Source of the DNA: Leucobacter coleopterorum
GTDB taxonomy: Bacteria > Actinomycetota > Actinomycetes > Actinomycetales > Microbacteriaceae
DNA length: 64,000 nt
NCBI RefSeq assembly: GCF_011382985.1
Contig: NZ_CP049933.1
Span: 2,604,001-2,668,000 of the forward strand
Reading direction: 5' to 3'
Made by a program: the position numbers and the translations under genes. The stretch's first letter is position 1, and each line of letters opens with the position of its first letter. A model generated the notes under the pieces. That model had not been told where the DNA came from. It worked only from the letters and a program-made list of their open reading frames with translations, and ran no database searches. Positions 29,935-38,569 of the stretch are shown piece after piece.

Positions 29935-31089
29935 ATGACCACTCACCTCGTTTCAATCGGCACGGCTGTTCCGGCTTCACGGTTGCTGCAATCTGAGGCT
30001 CGCGACTTCTTTGCCGCTCAACCAGGCCGGGATCGACTCGCCCAGCGGTTGATCCACGCAGCGTTTGACCAGTCCGCGATCGAGTCACGTTACTCGGTTC
30101 TTGGCGGGATAGGTGGCCTCGACACGCTCTCCCCGCTCTTCTCCACCGACGGCCTGCTTCACTCGCCCACTACGGGTGAGCGAAACACGGTCTATCGCCG
30201 CGAAGCGCCGCAGTTGTCGTCAGCCGCGGCACGAGATGCGATCGCTGCCTCAGGTTTTGATGCAACCGAGATCACCCACGTCATCACGGCTTCATGCACC
30301 GGGTTCTTTGCGCCCGGACCCGATTTCCTGCTCGTGAAAGAGTTGGGGATTCCCGGCACTGCAGAACGCACCAACATTGGATTTATGGGGTGCGCTGCTG
30401 CGTTCCCAGCGCTTCGCGCGGCCAGCAGGATCTGCACAGCTCAGCCAGGGTCGGTCGTGTTGGTGGTGTGCACAGAACTCTGCTCGATCCACATACGGTC
30501 GTCGAGTGACCCCGAACAGATTGTCGCCTCCGCCGTGTTCAGTGATGGCGCAGCAGCGGCGGTTGTGACCTCCGCTGAACCGCGAACGACCGGGGCGACG
30601 CTGGAGGTCGGCGAGTTCACGACAGCGATCACCAGCGAGGGTGAGCAAGACATGGACTGGGCCGTGGGTGACGCGGGCTTCGAAATGCGACTTACCGCGC
30701 AGGTGCCGCGCATTATCGGGCGCGAGATTGCCGGGGCTGTCGGGGCAGCACTTCGCGGGGGTCCGGAGCCTTTGAGCGAGGTCGCGAATTGGGCTGTGCA
30801 CCCCGGAGGCCGCAGTGTGCTCGACCACGTTCAAGCGGGCCTCGGGCTGTCTGACTCGGCAATGCAGCACTCGCGCGCGATCCTGCGAGATTTCGGCAAC
30901 ATGTCGAGTGCGACAATCCTCTTCATACTCGGTCGGATTCTGCGTGACGAGTCCATCAGCGCAGGGGCGCAGATAGCAGCCCTAGGGTTTGGCCCCGGGC
31001 TTACGCTGGAAACCGCTCGTTTTGTTCAGCGCGCAGGGGCACGCTCGGCTACAGTGCCTGCTGTTCTTGCCGCCGAGGCGTCGGTATGA
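29935..31089 (+). CDS. Type III polyketide synthase (chalcone/stilbene synthase family)
   Basis: 384 residues with the full catalytic triad: Cys121 in ITASCTGFFAPGPDFLL, His289 in WAVHPGGRSVLDHV and Asn322 in FGNMSSATILFIL. Such enzymes build alkylpyrones, resorcinols or phloroglucinols from acyl-CoA and malonyl-CoA. The stop overlaps the methyltransferase start (ATGA), so the pair forms an operon. Related clusters commonly add a prenyltransferase and an FAD oxidoreductase; none is present here. No strong ribosome-binding site is visible. Product cannot be told from sequence. Confidence 0.93.
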   Translation: MTTHLVSIGTAVPASRLLQSEARDFFAAQPGRDRLAQRLIHAAFDQSAIESRYSVLGGIGGLDTLSPLFSTDGLLHSPTTGERNTVYRREAPQLSSAAARDAIAASGFDATEITHVITASCTGFFAPGPDFLLVKELGIPGTAERTNIGFMGCAAAFPALRAASRICTAQPGSVVLVVCTELCSIHIRSSSDPEQIVASAVFSDGAAAAVVTSAEPRTTGATLEVGEFTTAITSEGEQDMDWAVGDAGFEMRLTAQVPRIIGREIAGAVGAALRGGPEPLSEVANWAVHPGGRSVLDHVQAGLGLSDSAMQHSRAILRDFGNMSSATILFILGRILRDESISAGAQIAALGFGPGLTLETARFVQRAGARSATVPAVLAAEASV

Positions 31090-31808
31090 CGCTGGCGGTT
31101 CGGGATGCGGGTCTCCGTGAGCTAATGGATGATCCGGCGTGTGATCCCGCTCGTCTTCGGCGGACGCTTCAGCGATTCGGGTTGGTGAACCGGGCTGTTT
31201 CGTGTTGGGACGGGGTGCACCGGTCTCAGCTTCGCCCGTTTTTTGCCGGCCTGGGTCGGCCCGCGCGCGTACTCGATATTGGGTGCGGCGGCGGAGACGT
31301 GTTGCGTCGCCTGGTGCAGCTCGCTCGCCGCGACGGGTTTGTTGTTGAGGCTGTGGGGATTGATCCTGACCCGCACGCGATTGCGGTGGCGAAGCGGGCG
31401 GATTTTATGCCCGGGGTGGCGTATCGGCAGGTGCTTAGCCAGTCGCTCGTGCAGGAGGGAGAGCGCTTCGATGCCGTGATTTCAAACCATCTGCTGCATC
31501 ATCTCGACGAGGTTTCGCTGGCGGGGTTGCTCTACGACAGCGAGGCTCTCTCTTCGGGGATTTCTTTGCACTCTGACATTGCCCGCGGTCGTGTCGCGTA
31601 TGGGGCGTTCGCACTGCTTGCGGCACCCGTAGCGATGGGAACCTTTGTGTGGGTTGACGGGCTGCGCAGCATTCGTCGCAGTTACACACGAGCTGAGCTC
31701 GCGGCTGTGCTTCCGGACGGGTGGCGGGTGGATTCCCCCGGCACGTTTCGTTTACTGGCCTGCTTCGATCACACTTCGACTCATCGATCTCCTTCCGACC
31801 GAGGTTGA
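31086..31808 (+). CDS. Class I SAM-dependent methyltransferase, paired with the type III PKS
   Basis: 240 residues. SAM site VLDIGCGGGDVLRRLVQLA (motif I), acidic residue in VGIDPDPHAIAVA, then FDAVISNHLLHHLDE (motif II/III). The ending RRSYTRAELAAVLPDGWRVD is usual for polyketide-associated methyltransferases. It is translationally coupled to the polyketide synthase, so it most likely methylates its product. Its last 28 bases overlap the end of the opposing regulator gene, so the cluster stops abruptly here. Confidence 0.88.
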   Translation: MTLAVRDAGLRELMDDPACDPARLRRTLQRFGLVNRAVSCWDGVHRSQLRPFFAGLGRPARVLDIGCGGGDVLRRLVQLARRDGFVVEAVGIDPDPHAIAVAKRADFMPGVAYRQVLSQSLVQEGERFDAVISNHLLHHLDEVSLAGLLYDSEALSSGISLHSDIARGRVAYGAFALLAAPVAMGTFVWVDGLRSIRRSYTRAELAAVLPDGWRVDSPGTFRLLACFDHTSTHRSPSDRG

Positions 31809-34696
31809 TGGGTGACGAGAGCACTTCTTGCGGCCTGGGTGCGGGTAGATACGCCCAGCTTTCGAAGCACGGCCGAGACGTGTACACTCACTGTTTTGGC
31901 GCTGATGTAGAGCCGCTCCCCGATTTGGCGATTGCTGAGTCCCTCGGCAACGAAGTCTAGAACCTGCTGCTCTCTGGGCGTCAGGAGAGATTCTTTGTTT
32001 GCCGCTGTCGTCCCGTTACCGAGCCCTAACGCGCGAGTGAGTTCGGTCACCCTGTGTTCGAGCGCAGCGTGTGCGAGTCGCTGAGAAAAGCTTTGAGCGC
32101 TGCGAGACGTGTCGATTGCTCCGGGCCGGTCACCGGTCGCGATTTGGTGTCGGATCAGTTCGATTCGAGTGATGACCTCGAAGATTCTCGGCACTGACTT
32201 GCTAGCGGCGGCTGTGACCGCTTCGTTCAGTGGGGATTCCCCCGGCTCCAATAGTCCCAGAAGTACGCGGGTGCAATCGGGATCCTGCAGTTCTTGGGTC
32301 TGTTCTCGCCACGCTGCTTCGACCTCGGCAGAAAGTTTCGTCGTGTCTTCGCCACGCGCTCTGCACTCGGCAAGCACCCATGCAGCCTCGAGCAGAAGTC
32401 GCCGCTGGCTCCCTGTCCGCTTACCCGAATCACGCATCATGCGTTCGATCGCTGCGCGTGCAGTGGCGAAGTCGTCCCGCGCAATTGCGATTGTGATCTC
32501 CATGAAAAGTACTGCATACCAGACTTGGCGCTCGAGTTCGGCGGTCTGCTGGAGTGGCAACTCCCGTTCCCGAAACAGTTTTTCAGCTTCGTCTGCGTGC
32601 CCTCGCCAGGCAAGCGAGCGGACCCGCGAAGAAACCATATACACACGCTGCATGCGGACTGCGTGAGTATCGACACCGCGCCACAGCAACTGTTCGACTC
32701 GCTCGATTTCTCCGAGCTCGAGTAGCGGATCGATGAGGTTTTGCATCATGATCGCTCCGGTGGTGCGCTCGACGCCGTAACGTTGCGCGATAGCGAGGCC
32801 CGCTTCTGCGACCTCGACTGCCTGGTGATACCGGCCGATGTTATTAAGCATGTCGGAGTAGTTTGCGTGGAGCCACATGAGCGAGTTGCCCGTGCTCGCG
32901 AGCGGTAGGGCTTTGGCGTAGTCATCGATTCCGGCTTGCACCTGGCCTGCTGAAGCGAGCGACGCGCCTCGTAGGTTGTAGGCGATGGCCTGCTGAGATT
33001 CATCCCCGCTGCGTTGGGCGTGTCGGAGCGAGAGTGAGGCAGTTGCGATGGCTTCTTGAAGGTCCCCGGCTCTCATCTGCATGCTCGCGAGCAGGCTGTA
33101 GAGCTCAGCTCTCAGTTGATGATTGTCGTCCCCCGATCCCAACACAGCAAGTGCCTCGGTGATCAACGGTTCTCGGCCGGGCCACCCCATATAGCTGTGA
33201 TAATCCGCTTTTTGGCGAAGCAGTCTTGCGTGCGCCACGGGATCATTTTCAGACGTTAACTCTTGCAGTGCGAGGTCGATGACAGCGAGACCCCGCGTGG
33301 TTTTTCCAGCGTCTCGCAGCACCAGTGCGAGCTGTTCGAGAAATGCAACGCGGCCGATCCTCGTTTTCTCTGCAGCCGCATCCACCTCGTCCCACCGCTC
33401 GAGTGCCAGTTCGCCGAAGTATGCGGCTGGAGCGTACGCAAACTTTGAAGCGGCCTCTTGCATGGCGGCGAGCGACGCTACGAAGGACTTCTCGTATTCC
33501 TTCGCTTGTTCCCAGTGGTAGGCGAGTTCTGGCAAGGGCGGCTGCTGTCCGCCAGCCTCGGCGGTGCGTTGCAGTATTCCAGCTAGGACTCGGTGCAAAC
33601 GTGTGCGTTCGCCAGGCAGAAGTTCACTTCGCACGGCTTCACGAAGCAGGGCATGTCGAAACGAGTACCGATCCGTTTCATCAATTGTGATCACTCCGGC
33701 GGCGATGGCATCTCGCAACGACAACTCGGTTTGTTCTTCGGGCAACCCCGCCAGTCGCACAAGCACGTCGTGTGAGATCGCGGCCTGCGAGATCGACATG
33801 ACTCTCACGAGTGACGCAGTCAAGTCGTCGAGACGATCGTAGCGGGCGAGCAAAACGTCCCGAAGTGAATCGGTGAGTGGTGCGGACGCGTTCTCGGCGA
33901 GTTCTTCGATGAAGAAGGGAACCCCCTCCGAACGTTCGAGAAGTTGGTCAAAGGCTTCAGGATCGATCGGAGCCTCGACCAACTCTGCGATCATTGCTCG
34001 CACATCGTCATCGGCCAGCCGCGAGAGGGGCATCCCCTCGAGCACGCGCGCACGCTCCGATTCGACGGCAAAGCGCCGAGCAGGATCGCGACGATGTCCG
34101 TCGTCCCGCATCGTAATGACGACCATCACGCGTGCGCCGGCGATCCTTCGCAGAAGTGCTGTGAGCACGATGAGGGTGCCCTCATCGGCCCAGTGCAGGT
34201 CTTCAATAACGATGAGTAGTGGGTGTTTGTCGGCCGCAACCCGCAGCAGCGTTGTGATTGCCGAGACCAACTGCTCAGGACCGGAACCATCGTTCAGTTC
34301 GCGCGGTGGTGCCTTTCCTTCAAGGTCGGGAGTATCTGGACCAACCAGCTCAGGTAAAAGAAGCAGGATCGCAGCGCGACTCAGGCGATCAGCACCGAGG
34401 GAAGCCATCACATCGTTTGCACCGCGGGCCTCCACGAGCGCACGTAGTACGTCGATGAGAGGCCCGTACGGAGAAGCCGCTCGACCCAAATCAATACAGC
34501 GGCCAAGGAGCACGTCTGCGTCGCCTCGAGCAGAATCAGTCAAATCGCCCACAAGTCGGCTCTTGCCGATACCCGCCTCACCAGAAATCAGTGTTGCGGC
34601 GGCCTCGCCATTCAGCACACCTCGGAGCTGTTCGCGAAGGCGGGCTAGCTCTGCGTCACGCCCGACTAGGGCGGTTCTTATGGGGACTGATGGCAT
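31781..34696 (-). CDS. Large ATP-binding LuxR-family regulator, copy 2
   Basis: 971 residues, same design as the gene at 25273: AAA_16 ATPase (LVGRDAELARLREQL; Walker A TLISGEAGIGKS; LIVIEDLHWADEG), TPR-like middle, LuxR HTH (LTPREQQVLDFVAEGLSNRQIGERLYIS). The HTH regions are nearly identical and the full lengths align, so these are paralogs. It faces copy 1 across 3.6 kb. Its 3' end overlaps the methyltransferase end. Likely a pathway regulator of the enclosed genes; whether the two cooperate or compete is unknown. Confidence 0.92.
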   Translation of the reverse strand: MPSVPIRTALVGRDAELARLREQLRGVLNGEAAATLISGEAGIGKSRLVGDLTDSARGDADVLLGRCIDLGRAASPYGPLIDVLRALVEARGANDVMASLGADRLSRAAILLLLPELVGPDTPDLEGKAPPRELNDGSGPEQLVSAITTLLRVAADKHPLLIVIEDLHWADEGTLIVLTALLRRIAGARVMVVITMRDDGHRRDPARRFAVESERARVLEGMPLSRLADDDVRAMIAELVEAPIDPEAFDQLLERSEGVPFFIEELAENASAPLTDSLRDVLLARYDRLDDLTASLVRVMSISQAAISHDVLVRLAGLPEEQTELSLRDAIAAGVITIDETDRYSFRHALLREAVRSELLPGERTRLHRVLAGILQRTAEAGGQQPPLPELAYHWEQAKEYEKSFVASLAAMQEAASKFAYAPAAYFGELALERWDEVDAAAEKTRIGRVAFLEQLALVLRDAGKTTRGLAVIDLALQELTSENDPVAHARLLRQKADYHSYMGWPGREPLITEALAVLGSGDDNHQLRAELYSLLASMQMRAGDLQEAIATASLSLRHAQRSGDESQQAIAYNLRGASLASAGQVQAGIDDYAKALPLASTGNSLMWLHANYSDMLNNIGRYHQAVEVAEAGLAIAQRYGVERTTGAIMMQNLIDPLLELGEIERVEQLLWRGVDTHAVRMQRVYMVSSRVRSLAWRGHADEAEKLFRERELPLQQTAELERQVWYAVLFMEITIAIARDDFATARAAIERMMRDSGKRTGSQRRLLLEAAWVLAECRARGEDTTKLSAEVEAAWREQTQELQDPDCTRVLLGLLEPGESPLNEAVTAAASKSVPRIFEVITRIELIRHQIATGDRPGAIDTSRSAQSFSQRLAHAALEHRVTELTRALGLGNGTTAANKESLLTPREQQVLDFVAEGLSNRQIGERLYISAKTVSVHVSAVLRKLGVSTRTQAARSALVTHQPRSEGDR

Positions 34697-34743
34697 GAAT
34701 CCATACTCTCAGTACCCACCGACATTGTCGCGCAGAGCTCAGA

Positions 34744-35283
34744 TCAGGGCTCGTCAACATATGCGTCGTTCAGCACCTGGTACATCAGGTGATCCCGCCA
34801 CTTTCCATCAATGTTGAGGTATTGCGGGGCAATTCCGTATTGTTGAAACCCGTTCTTCTCAAGAACACGTTGCGATCCAATGTTTTCCAACATTGTTTCG
34901 GCCTGCACTCGGTGCAGGCCGAGATCCTTAAAAGCGAAGCTCACCGCCTGTGCAACCGCTCGTGTCGGGTAGCCTTGACCGAGGGATCGCTGGCGCACCC
35001 AGTATCCGATCGCGCAGGATTGCATGGCGCCGCGCGTGATCCCACTCACAGTCACCCGGCCAAGAATCTCGTCGGAGTCGGAGACGATGAGGAACGGGAC
35101 TGAGTCGCCCGCTTCATGGGCCTCAAGCGCCCGCTTCGCGAGTGTTCGTTGGTTCGAGAGAGTGTAGTAGCCGGGATCACGCTTGGGCTCCCAGCGCCCG
35201 AGATGGACAGCTTCGGCTTGGATGATTTCGGTGAGCGCGGGGACGTCTTCTAGTGACAGCAGGCGTGTTTGGGTGCTTTGCAT
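34744..35283 (-). CDS. GNAT acetyltransferase, RimJ/RimL type
   Basis: 179 residues. RimJ-like features: GRWEPKRDPGYYT, the acetyl-CoA loop SLGQGYPTRAVAQAVSFAF, then LHRVQAETMLENIGSQRVLEKNGF. Family members acetylate protein N-termini or small molecules. The start at 35281-35283 has GGAGAG about eight bases upstream; longer frames to 35376 are less likely. It lies 47 bases upstream of the large regulator on the same strand and overlaps no other gene. Confidence 0.85.
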   Translation of the reverse strand: MQSTQTRLLSLEDVPALTEIIQAEAVHLGRWEPKRDPGYYTLSNQRTLAKRALEAHEAGDSVPFLIVSDSDEILGRVTVSGITRGAMQSCAIGYWVRQRSLGQGYPTRAVAQAVSFAFKDLGLHRVQAETMLENIGSQRVLEKNGFQQYGIAPQYLNIDGKWRDHLMYQVLNDAYVDEP

Positions 35284-35314
35284 GCCGGTAGGCTCTCCGT
35301 TTTCTGTGCGGATC

Positions 35315-35449
35315 ATGTCGTCCACTAGCTCCTTAGAAACTCTCTTGTTTACAATCAGTGGTATTGCCGCTCTCATTGCACTTTCAACGCTGATCGTTAC
35401 AGCGGTTCGAGCACTGGTGCTTGCACGCCGACCGACCGTTGCTTCTTAG
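35315..35449 (+). CDS. Possible 44-residue single-helix membrane protein
   Basis: MSSTSSLETLLFTISGIAAL begins a hydrophobic helix continuing IALSTLIVTAVRALVLARR. The shape (short polar start, one helix, basic end) is that of a real small membrane protein, and it uses the gap between the GNAT gene and mocR. The ribosome-binding site is weak and the stop overlaps the mocR stop by four bases, so it is tentative. Confidence 0.35.
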   Translation: MSSTSSLETLLFTISGIAALIALSTLIVTAVRALVLARRPTVAS

Positions 35450-36825
35450 GTGATGATGCGGGAAAGCTGTCTGATGCCCTGGGAGATTTGAGCAGGGGCG
35501 GCTGCACCGTATGAGAAGCGCAGGAATGGTGCCGGGGGTTCATCAACGAAAAAGTGTCGGCCGTCTCCGACGAGCACCCCAGCGGCGTAAGCATCGGCAC
35601 TGATCTGCCTGGTGTCGACACCGTGGGGCAGGCGCGCCCAGAGGTGGATGCCTCCGCTCGGCACACTCTGAATGCGAACGCTCGGCAAGGTCTGACGGAT
35701 CGTGGCGGCGAGGATATCGCGGCGCTCGGCGAGCTCGGTGCGCAGGCGTTTCAGGTGCCGTGGCCAGACGCTCGAGGTCAACAGACTCATGGCAATCTCT
35801 TGCACCATTGGTGCGACGCAGAGGTCGTCGGCGGTGCGGGAGGATCGGAGTCGGTCTCCGGCGGGGCCACGTGCGATCACCGCACCAAGCCTAAGCCCTG
35901 GCGAAGCGGGCTTCGAGAGCGTAGTGACAGTGACGACGTGGCCGTTGGGGTCTTCGGTGATGAGCGGTGGCGGGGTGCGCCCGTCAATGCCGAGATGCCT
36001 GGCCCAGTCGTCTTCAATGATGAATGCCCCGTGTTGGGCTGCAAGTTCGAGCACCTGCGCGCGGCGTTCCTGGCTGAGCACCGCGCCAGTTGGGTTCGCA
36101 TAACTGGGCTGCAGGTAGACCACTCGGGCACGGGTACGCTCTAGCGCGTCAGCAAGACGTTCTACGATGATCCCGTCCTTGTCTGCGGGCACCGACGCGA
36201 TGGTGAGGCCCGCACTTTGTGCGGCGACGATCGCTCCGGGGTAGCTCGGACTCTCGGTGATCACGGTAGAGCCCGGCTCTGCGAGGGTGCGCATCGTGAA
36301 CACCAGACCCTGCTGACCGCCAGACACGATGAGGGCATCGCCAGGGTCAGCTCGATACTCGGCAGCAAAGACTCGGCGAAGCTCCGGCGACCCCGCGGGC
36401 GGAGTCATCATCCATGCCCGGTTGCTCTTTGCTGCACGTGAGCCGATGCGATGCAACTCGTCACTCGGGAGGAGTTCGGGGGCGAGATACCCCCAAGAGA
36501 GTTGGATGTGCTCGGGGGTGCCGTATCCGCCGAGGCGTGACGCACGGTCGGCATCCACGCGGGCGGGATCGAGGGCCTGCGACTGCCACGCGAAGTCCGG
36601 TTCGGTAAGCCGCCCGCGTTCGGCAACGAAGGTACCTCTGCCTGGTTCGGCACGCACCAACCCCTGGGCACTGAGTTCAGAGAGCGCAGCGGAGACGGTG
36701 GCGGCGCTTGCCTGGAAACTTTTGGATAGTTCCCGCACCCCAGGCAGTTTCTCCCCAGCGTGTGCTGCTGCGATCCGCTCATGCAGTAGGGCCGCAATTT
36801 CCGACGCTCTGTTATCATTGGACAT
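35446..36825 (-). CDS. MocR/PdxR-type regulator (GntR HTH fused to aminotransferase)
   Basis: 459 residues. GntR winged HTH in the first 70 (LLHERIAAAHAGEKLPGVRELSKSF, then GLVRAEPGRGTFVAERG), then a fold type I PLP domain with YLQPSYANPTGAV, IIEDDWARHLG and the PLP lysine in TTLSKPASPGLRLG. MocR proteins sense PLP-linked metabolites and usually regulate the divergent gene. The divergent gene here is a decayed BenE-like transporter. A 24-bp imperfect palindrome six bases before the start probably serves as its operator. Confidence 0.92.
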   Translation of the reverse strand: MSNDNRASEIAALLHERIAAAHAGEKLPGVRELSKSFQASAATVSAALSELSAQGLVRAEPGRGTFVAERGRLTEPDFAWQSQALDPARVDADRASRLGGYGTPEHIQLSWGYLAPELLPSDELHRIGSRAAKSNRAWMMTPPAGSPELRRVFAAEYRADPGDALIVSGGQQGLVFTMRTLAEPGSTVITESPSYPGAIVAAQSAGLTIASVPADKDGIIVERLADALERTRARVVYLQPSYANPTGAVLSQERRAQVLELAAQHGAFIIEDDWARHLGIDGRTPPPLITEDPNGHVVTVTTLSKPASPGLRLGAVIARGPAGDRLRSSRTADDLCVAPMVQEIAMSLLTSSVWPRHLKRLRTELAERRDILAATIRQTLPSVRIQSVPSGGIHLWARLPHGVDTRQISADAYAAGVLVGDGRHFFVDEPPAPFLRFSYGAAAPAQISQGIRQLSRIIT

Positions 36826-36830
36826 GAATA

Positions 36831-36854
36831 TAGTAGATAACGTTACTCACTATT
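36831..36854. promoter_or_regulatory. Palindromic operator between mocR and the BenE remnant
   Basis: ATAGT-AGA-TAACGTTA-CTC-ACTAT: outer 5-bp arms around the perfect 8-bp palindrome TAACGTTA. It begins six bases upstream of the mocR start codon, consistent with autoregulation and control of the divergent gene. Binding is inferred. Confidence 0.5.
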
Positions 36855-36906
36855 TTGCAAGTCTGTTACGGCTTTGTCGGGTTCTTGTTACTGAGGCGGC
36901 GCAAGC

Positions 36907-37203
36907 ATGAGCCGAGCAGCTGCTGTCCTGCGGGACGTGTCCACCTCCGCCCTGGGTGCTGGGTTCCTCTCGGCCCTCATCAACTTTGCAGGGCCGTTTT
37001 TGATCGTGCTCGAGGCAACCCGAGCAGCGGGCCTTGCCTCAATCACGACCCTCGCGGTCACCATGTCAGGGGTCGTCACCCTCAGCGTTGGCGCAGCATC
37101 CTGGGGTCTGCTCGCGGGAAACGCGGTTTACCTCGTGCTCGCCCCAAGCAAGAAACAGGCACAGCAACCCAGCCTGAGAAAGGAGGCCACCGTGCCTGCA
37201 TAA
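36907..37203 (+). pseudogene. BenE-type benzoate/H+ symporter with a large in-frame internal deletion
   Basis: 98 residues against about 390 for BenE. The start, DVSTSALGAGFLSALINFAG then PFLIVLEATRAAGL, matches the first membrane segment of BenE proteins, and then jumps at about residue 46 to a segment that looks like the last one, LAVTMSGVVTLSVGAASWGLLAGNAVYLVL. The roughly 290 residues between are gone, but the frame is kept. A two-helix remnant should not transport. It lies divergent from mocR as an intact target gene would. Recognition is by eye, so the family call is moderately sure. Confidence 0.55.
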
Positions 37204-37309
37204 GGCGAGCATCCACAATTCCGCTTCGCAGATTCGGTGCACACCACAAGGTTCTTCCACAGGACTCGGCAGCACCGACTCCCCAGCTCAAACTTTCAAG
37301 GAGACATCA

Positions 37310-37774
37310 ATGACCACCAAGACCACACCAACCGTTCGCTTTCTCACACCCGCCGACGAGGATCAGTGGCGCATCCTCTTCCGCGCCTATCGTGAGTTCT
37401 ACAAGCTCGAAGCATCCGAAGAAGTCGTCTCCCGCGCATGGGGCTGGTTCACCGATCCGACCCACGAATGCAAAGCGCTCGTCGCCGAAGTCGACGGCGA
37501 GATCCTCGGCTTCGCGCACCACCGTCGCTTCTCATCGCCCTACACCGCCACGAGTCACATCTTCCTCGACGATCTCTTCACCGTTCCCGCGGCTCGTGGC
37601 CGCGGTGTTGGGCGGGCACTTATCGGATGCCTCACCGACATGGCCACCGCCGAGGGGCGCGCCGGGGTGCAGTGGATGACCGCGGAGGACAACCACCAGG
37701 CACAGGCCCTCTACAACACACTCGCCACGCGAACCACCTGGGTCACCTACGAGGCCGATCCGACGTCGAATTAA
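37310..37774 (+). CDS. GNAT family acetyltransferase
   Basis: 154 residues. GNAT pattern: VRFLTPADEDQWRILFRAYREFY, LGFAHHRRF, the strand FLDDLFTVPAARGRGVGRALI with the acetyl-CoA loop RGRGVGRALI, and the late motif MTAEDNHQAQALYNTLA. AAGGAGAC four bases before the ATG is a strong ribosome-binding site. It probably acts on a small amine; substrate unknown. It lies 106 bases after the BenE remnant, perhaps a survivor of the same operon. Confidence 0.88.
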   Translation: MTTKTTPTVRFLTPADEDQWRILFRAYREFYKLEASEEVVSRAWGWFTDPTHECKALVAEVDGEILGFAHHRRFSSPYTATSHIFLDDLFTVPAARGRGVGRALIGCLTDMATAEGRAGVQWMTAEDNHQAQALYNTLATRTTWVTYEADPTSN

Positions 37775-38262
37775 TGTGGCTCTTTGTGTTTGGGTTGTAG
37801 TGGCATCCACGCACCGAGTCTGCATTTCGTCATCGACCTTGCAGTTGTGGTCCGCAAAGTCGGCGATGGAGTGCAAGCTGGCCGCGGTAAGGGCGGGGAG
37901 GGTGAATGCAGCCAATTTTGCCCCGGACCCCGGCCCATCGTAGAGCCCACAGAACTCCCCAAGGCACGAGTGTCCAGGGTCCTGACGAGCGGCCCCCATA
38001 GTTACACGTCAGGATCCTGGGCGCTCGTCGGATACCTGGGCGCTCGCCAATCTCACGAGCTACATCACAAAAACACCCCACAACTCCCAAATACGAGGAG
38101 CCGATAAAGCTCCGGACGGGCGGGCCTTCTGTCCGTCCGCCACGGCTCGCTGATTCTAGGCACCGGCCGCGCCCGACCAACGTTCCCCAAGAGGGGTGAC
38201 GCAGTGCTGGTCGCGGCCGGCGTTCAACACGTCACGGCACAAGCGGGTGGGGCGCATAGGTC
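37775..38262. other. Hairpin-rich gap with no convincing gene
   Basis: No open frame here has coding character. It holds a 12-base direct repeat CCTGGGCGCTCG (38016 and 38035), an 8-bp inverted repeat GACGAGCG/CGCTCGTC (37984, 38022), a hairpin CGGACGG/CCGTCCG (38113-38139), and a larger hairpin 38163-38220 built from CCGGCCGCG...ACCA pairing with TGGTCGCGGCCGG and containing an inner CCCC-AAGA-GGGG. It could be a structured RNA or an intergenic repeat. Confidence 0.5.
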
Positions 38263-38303
38263 AAAATAAAAGAACCCCGCAAGTAGAAGCCTTGCGAGGG
38301 TTC
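38263..38303 (-). terminator. Terminator of the tRNA Glu-Asp-Phe operon
   Basis: Stem AACCCCGCAAG (38273-38283) with CTTGCGAGGGTT (38291-38302), followed on the minus strand by CTTTTATTTT. It lies 25 bases past tRNA-Phe. Confidence 0.85.
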
Positions 38304-38327
38304 AGCAGCGGTGTAATCTCCGCTACG

Positions 38328-38400
38328 TGGCTCCGACCGGCATCGATCCGGTGACCTTTCGATTTTCAGTCGAACGCTCTACCAACTGAGCTACAGAGCC
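38328..38400 (-). tRNA. tRNA-Phe (anticodon GAA)
   Basis: 73 nt cloverleaf on the minus strand: acceptor GGCTCTG pairing with CGGAGCC, D arm GCTCAGTTGGTAGAGC, anticodon loop ACTGAAAAT with GAA, T arm CCGGATCGATGCCGG, discriminator A. CCA is not encoded. Last tRNA of the operon. Confidence 0.95.
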
Positions 38401-38462
38401 AGGCACTCACCAAAGTGACCGCCTGAGACAAAGAAACCCTTCCGGAGAAGGGCTCTTCGCCT

Positions 38463-38539
38463 TGGCGACCCTGACGGGACTTGAACCCGCGACCTCCGCC
38501 GTGACAGGGCGGCGCGCTAACCAACTGCGCTACAGGGCC
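38463..38539 (-). tRNA. tRNA-Asp (anticodon GTC)
   Basis: 77 nt with encoded CCA: acceptor GGCCCTG pairing with CAGGGTC, D arm GCGCAGTTGGTTAGCGC, anticodon stem CCGCC/GGCGG with GTC in the loop CTGTCAC, T arm CGGGTTCAAGTCCCG. Middle gene of the operon. Confidence 0.95.
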
Positions 38540-38569
38540 AAACTTGTATTCAATTGTATTTGGTACCAG

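Noticed and set aside
34744..35283. The GNAT gene upstream of regulator copy 2 as part of the polyketide island
   Set aside because: It is outside the mirrored pair and is a common RimJ-type gene with no link to the pathway.
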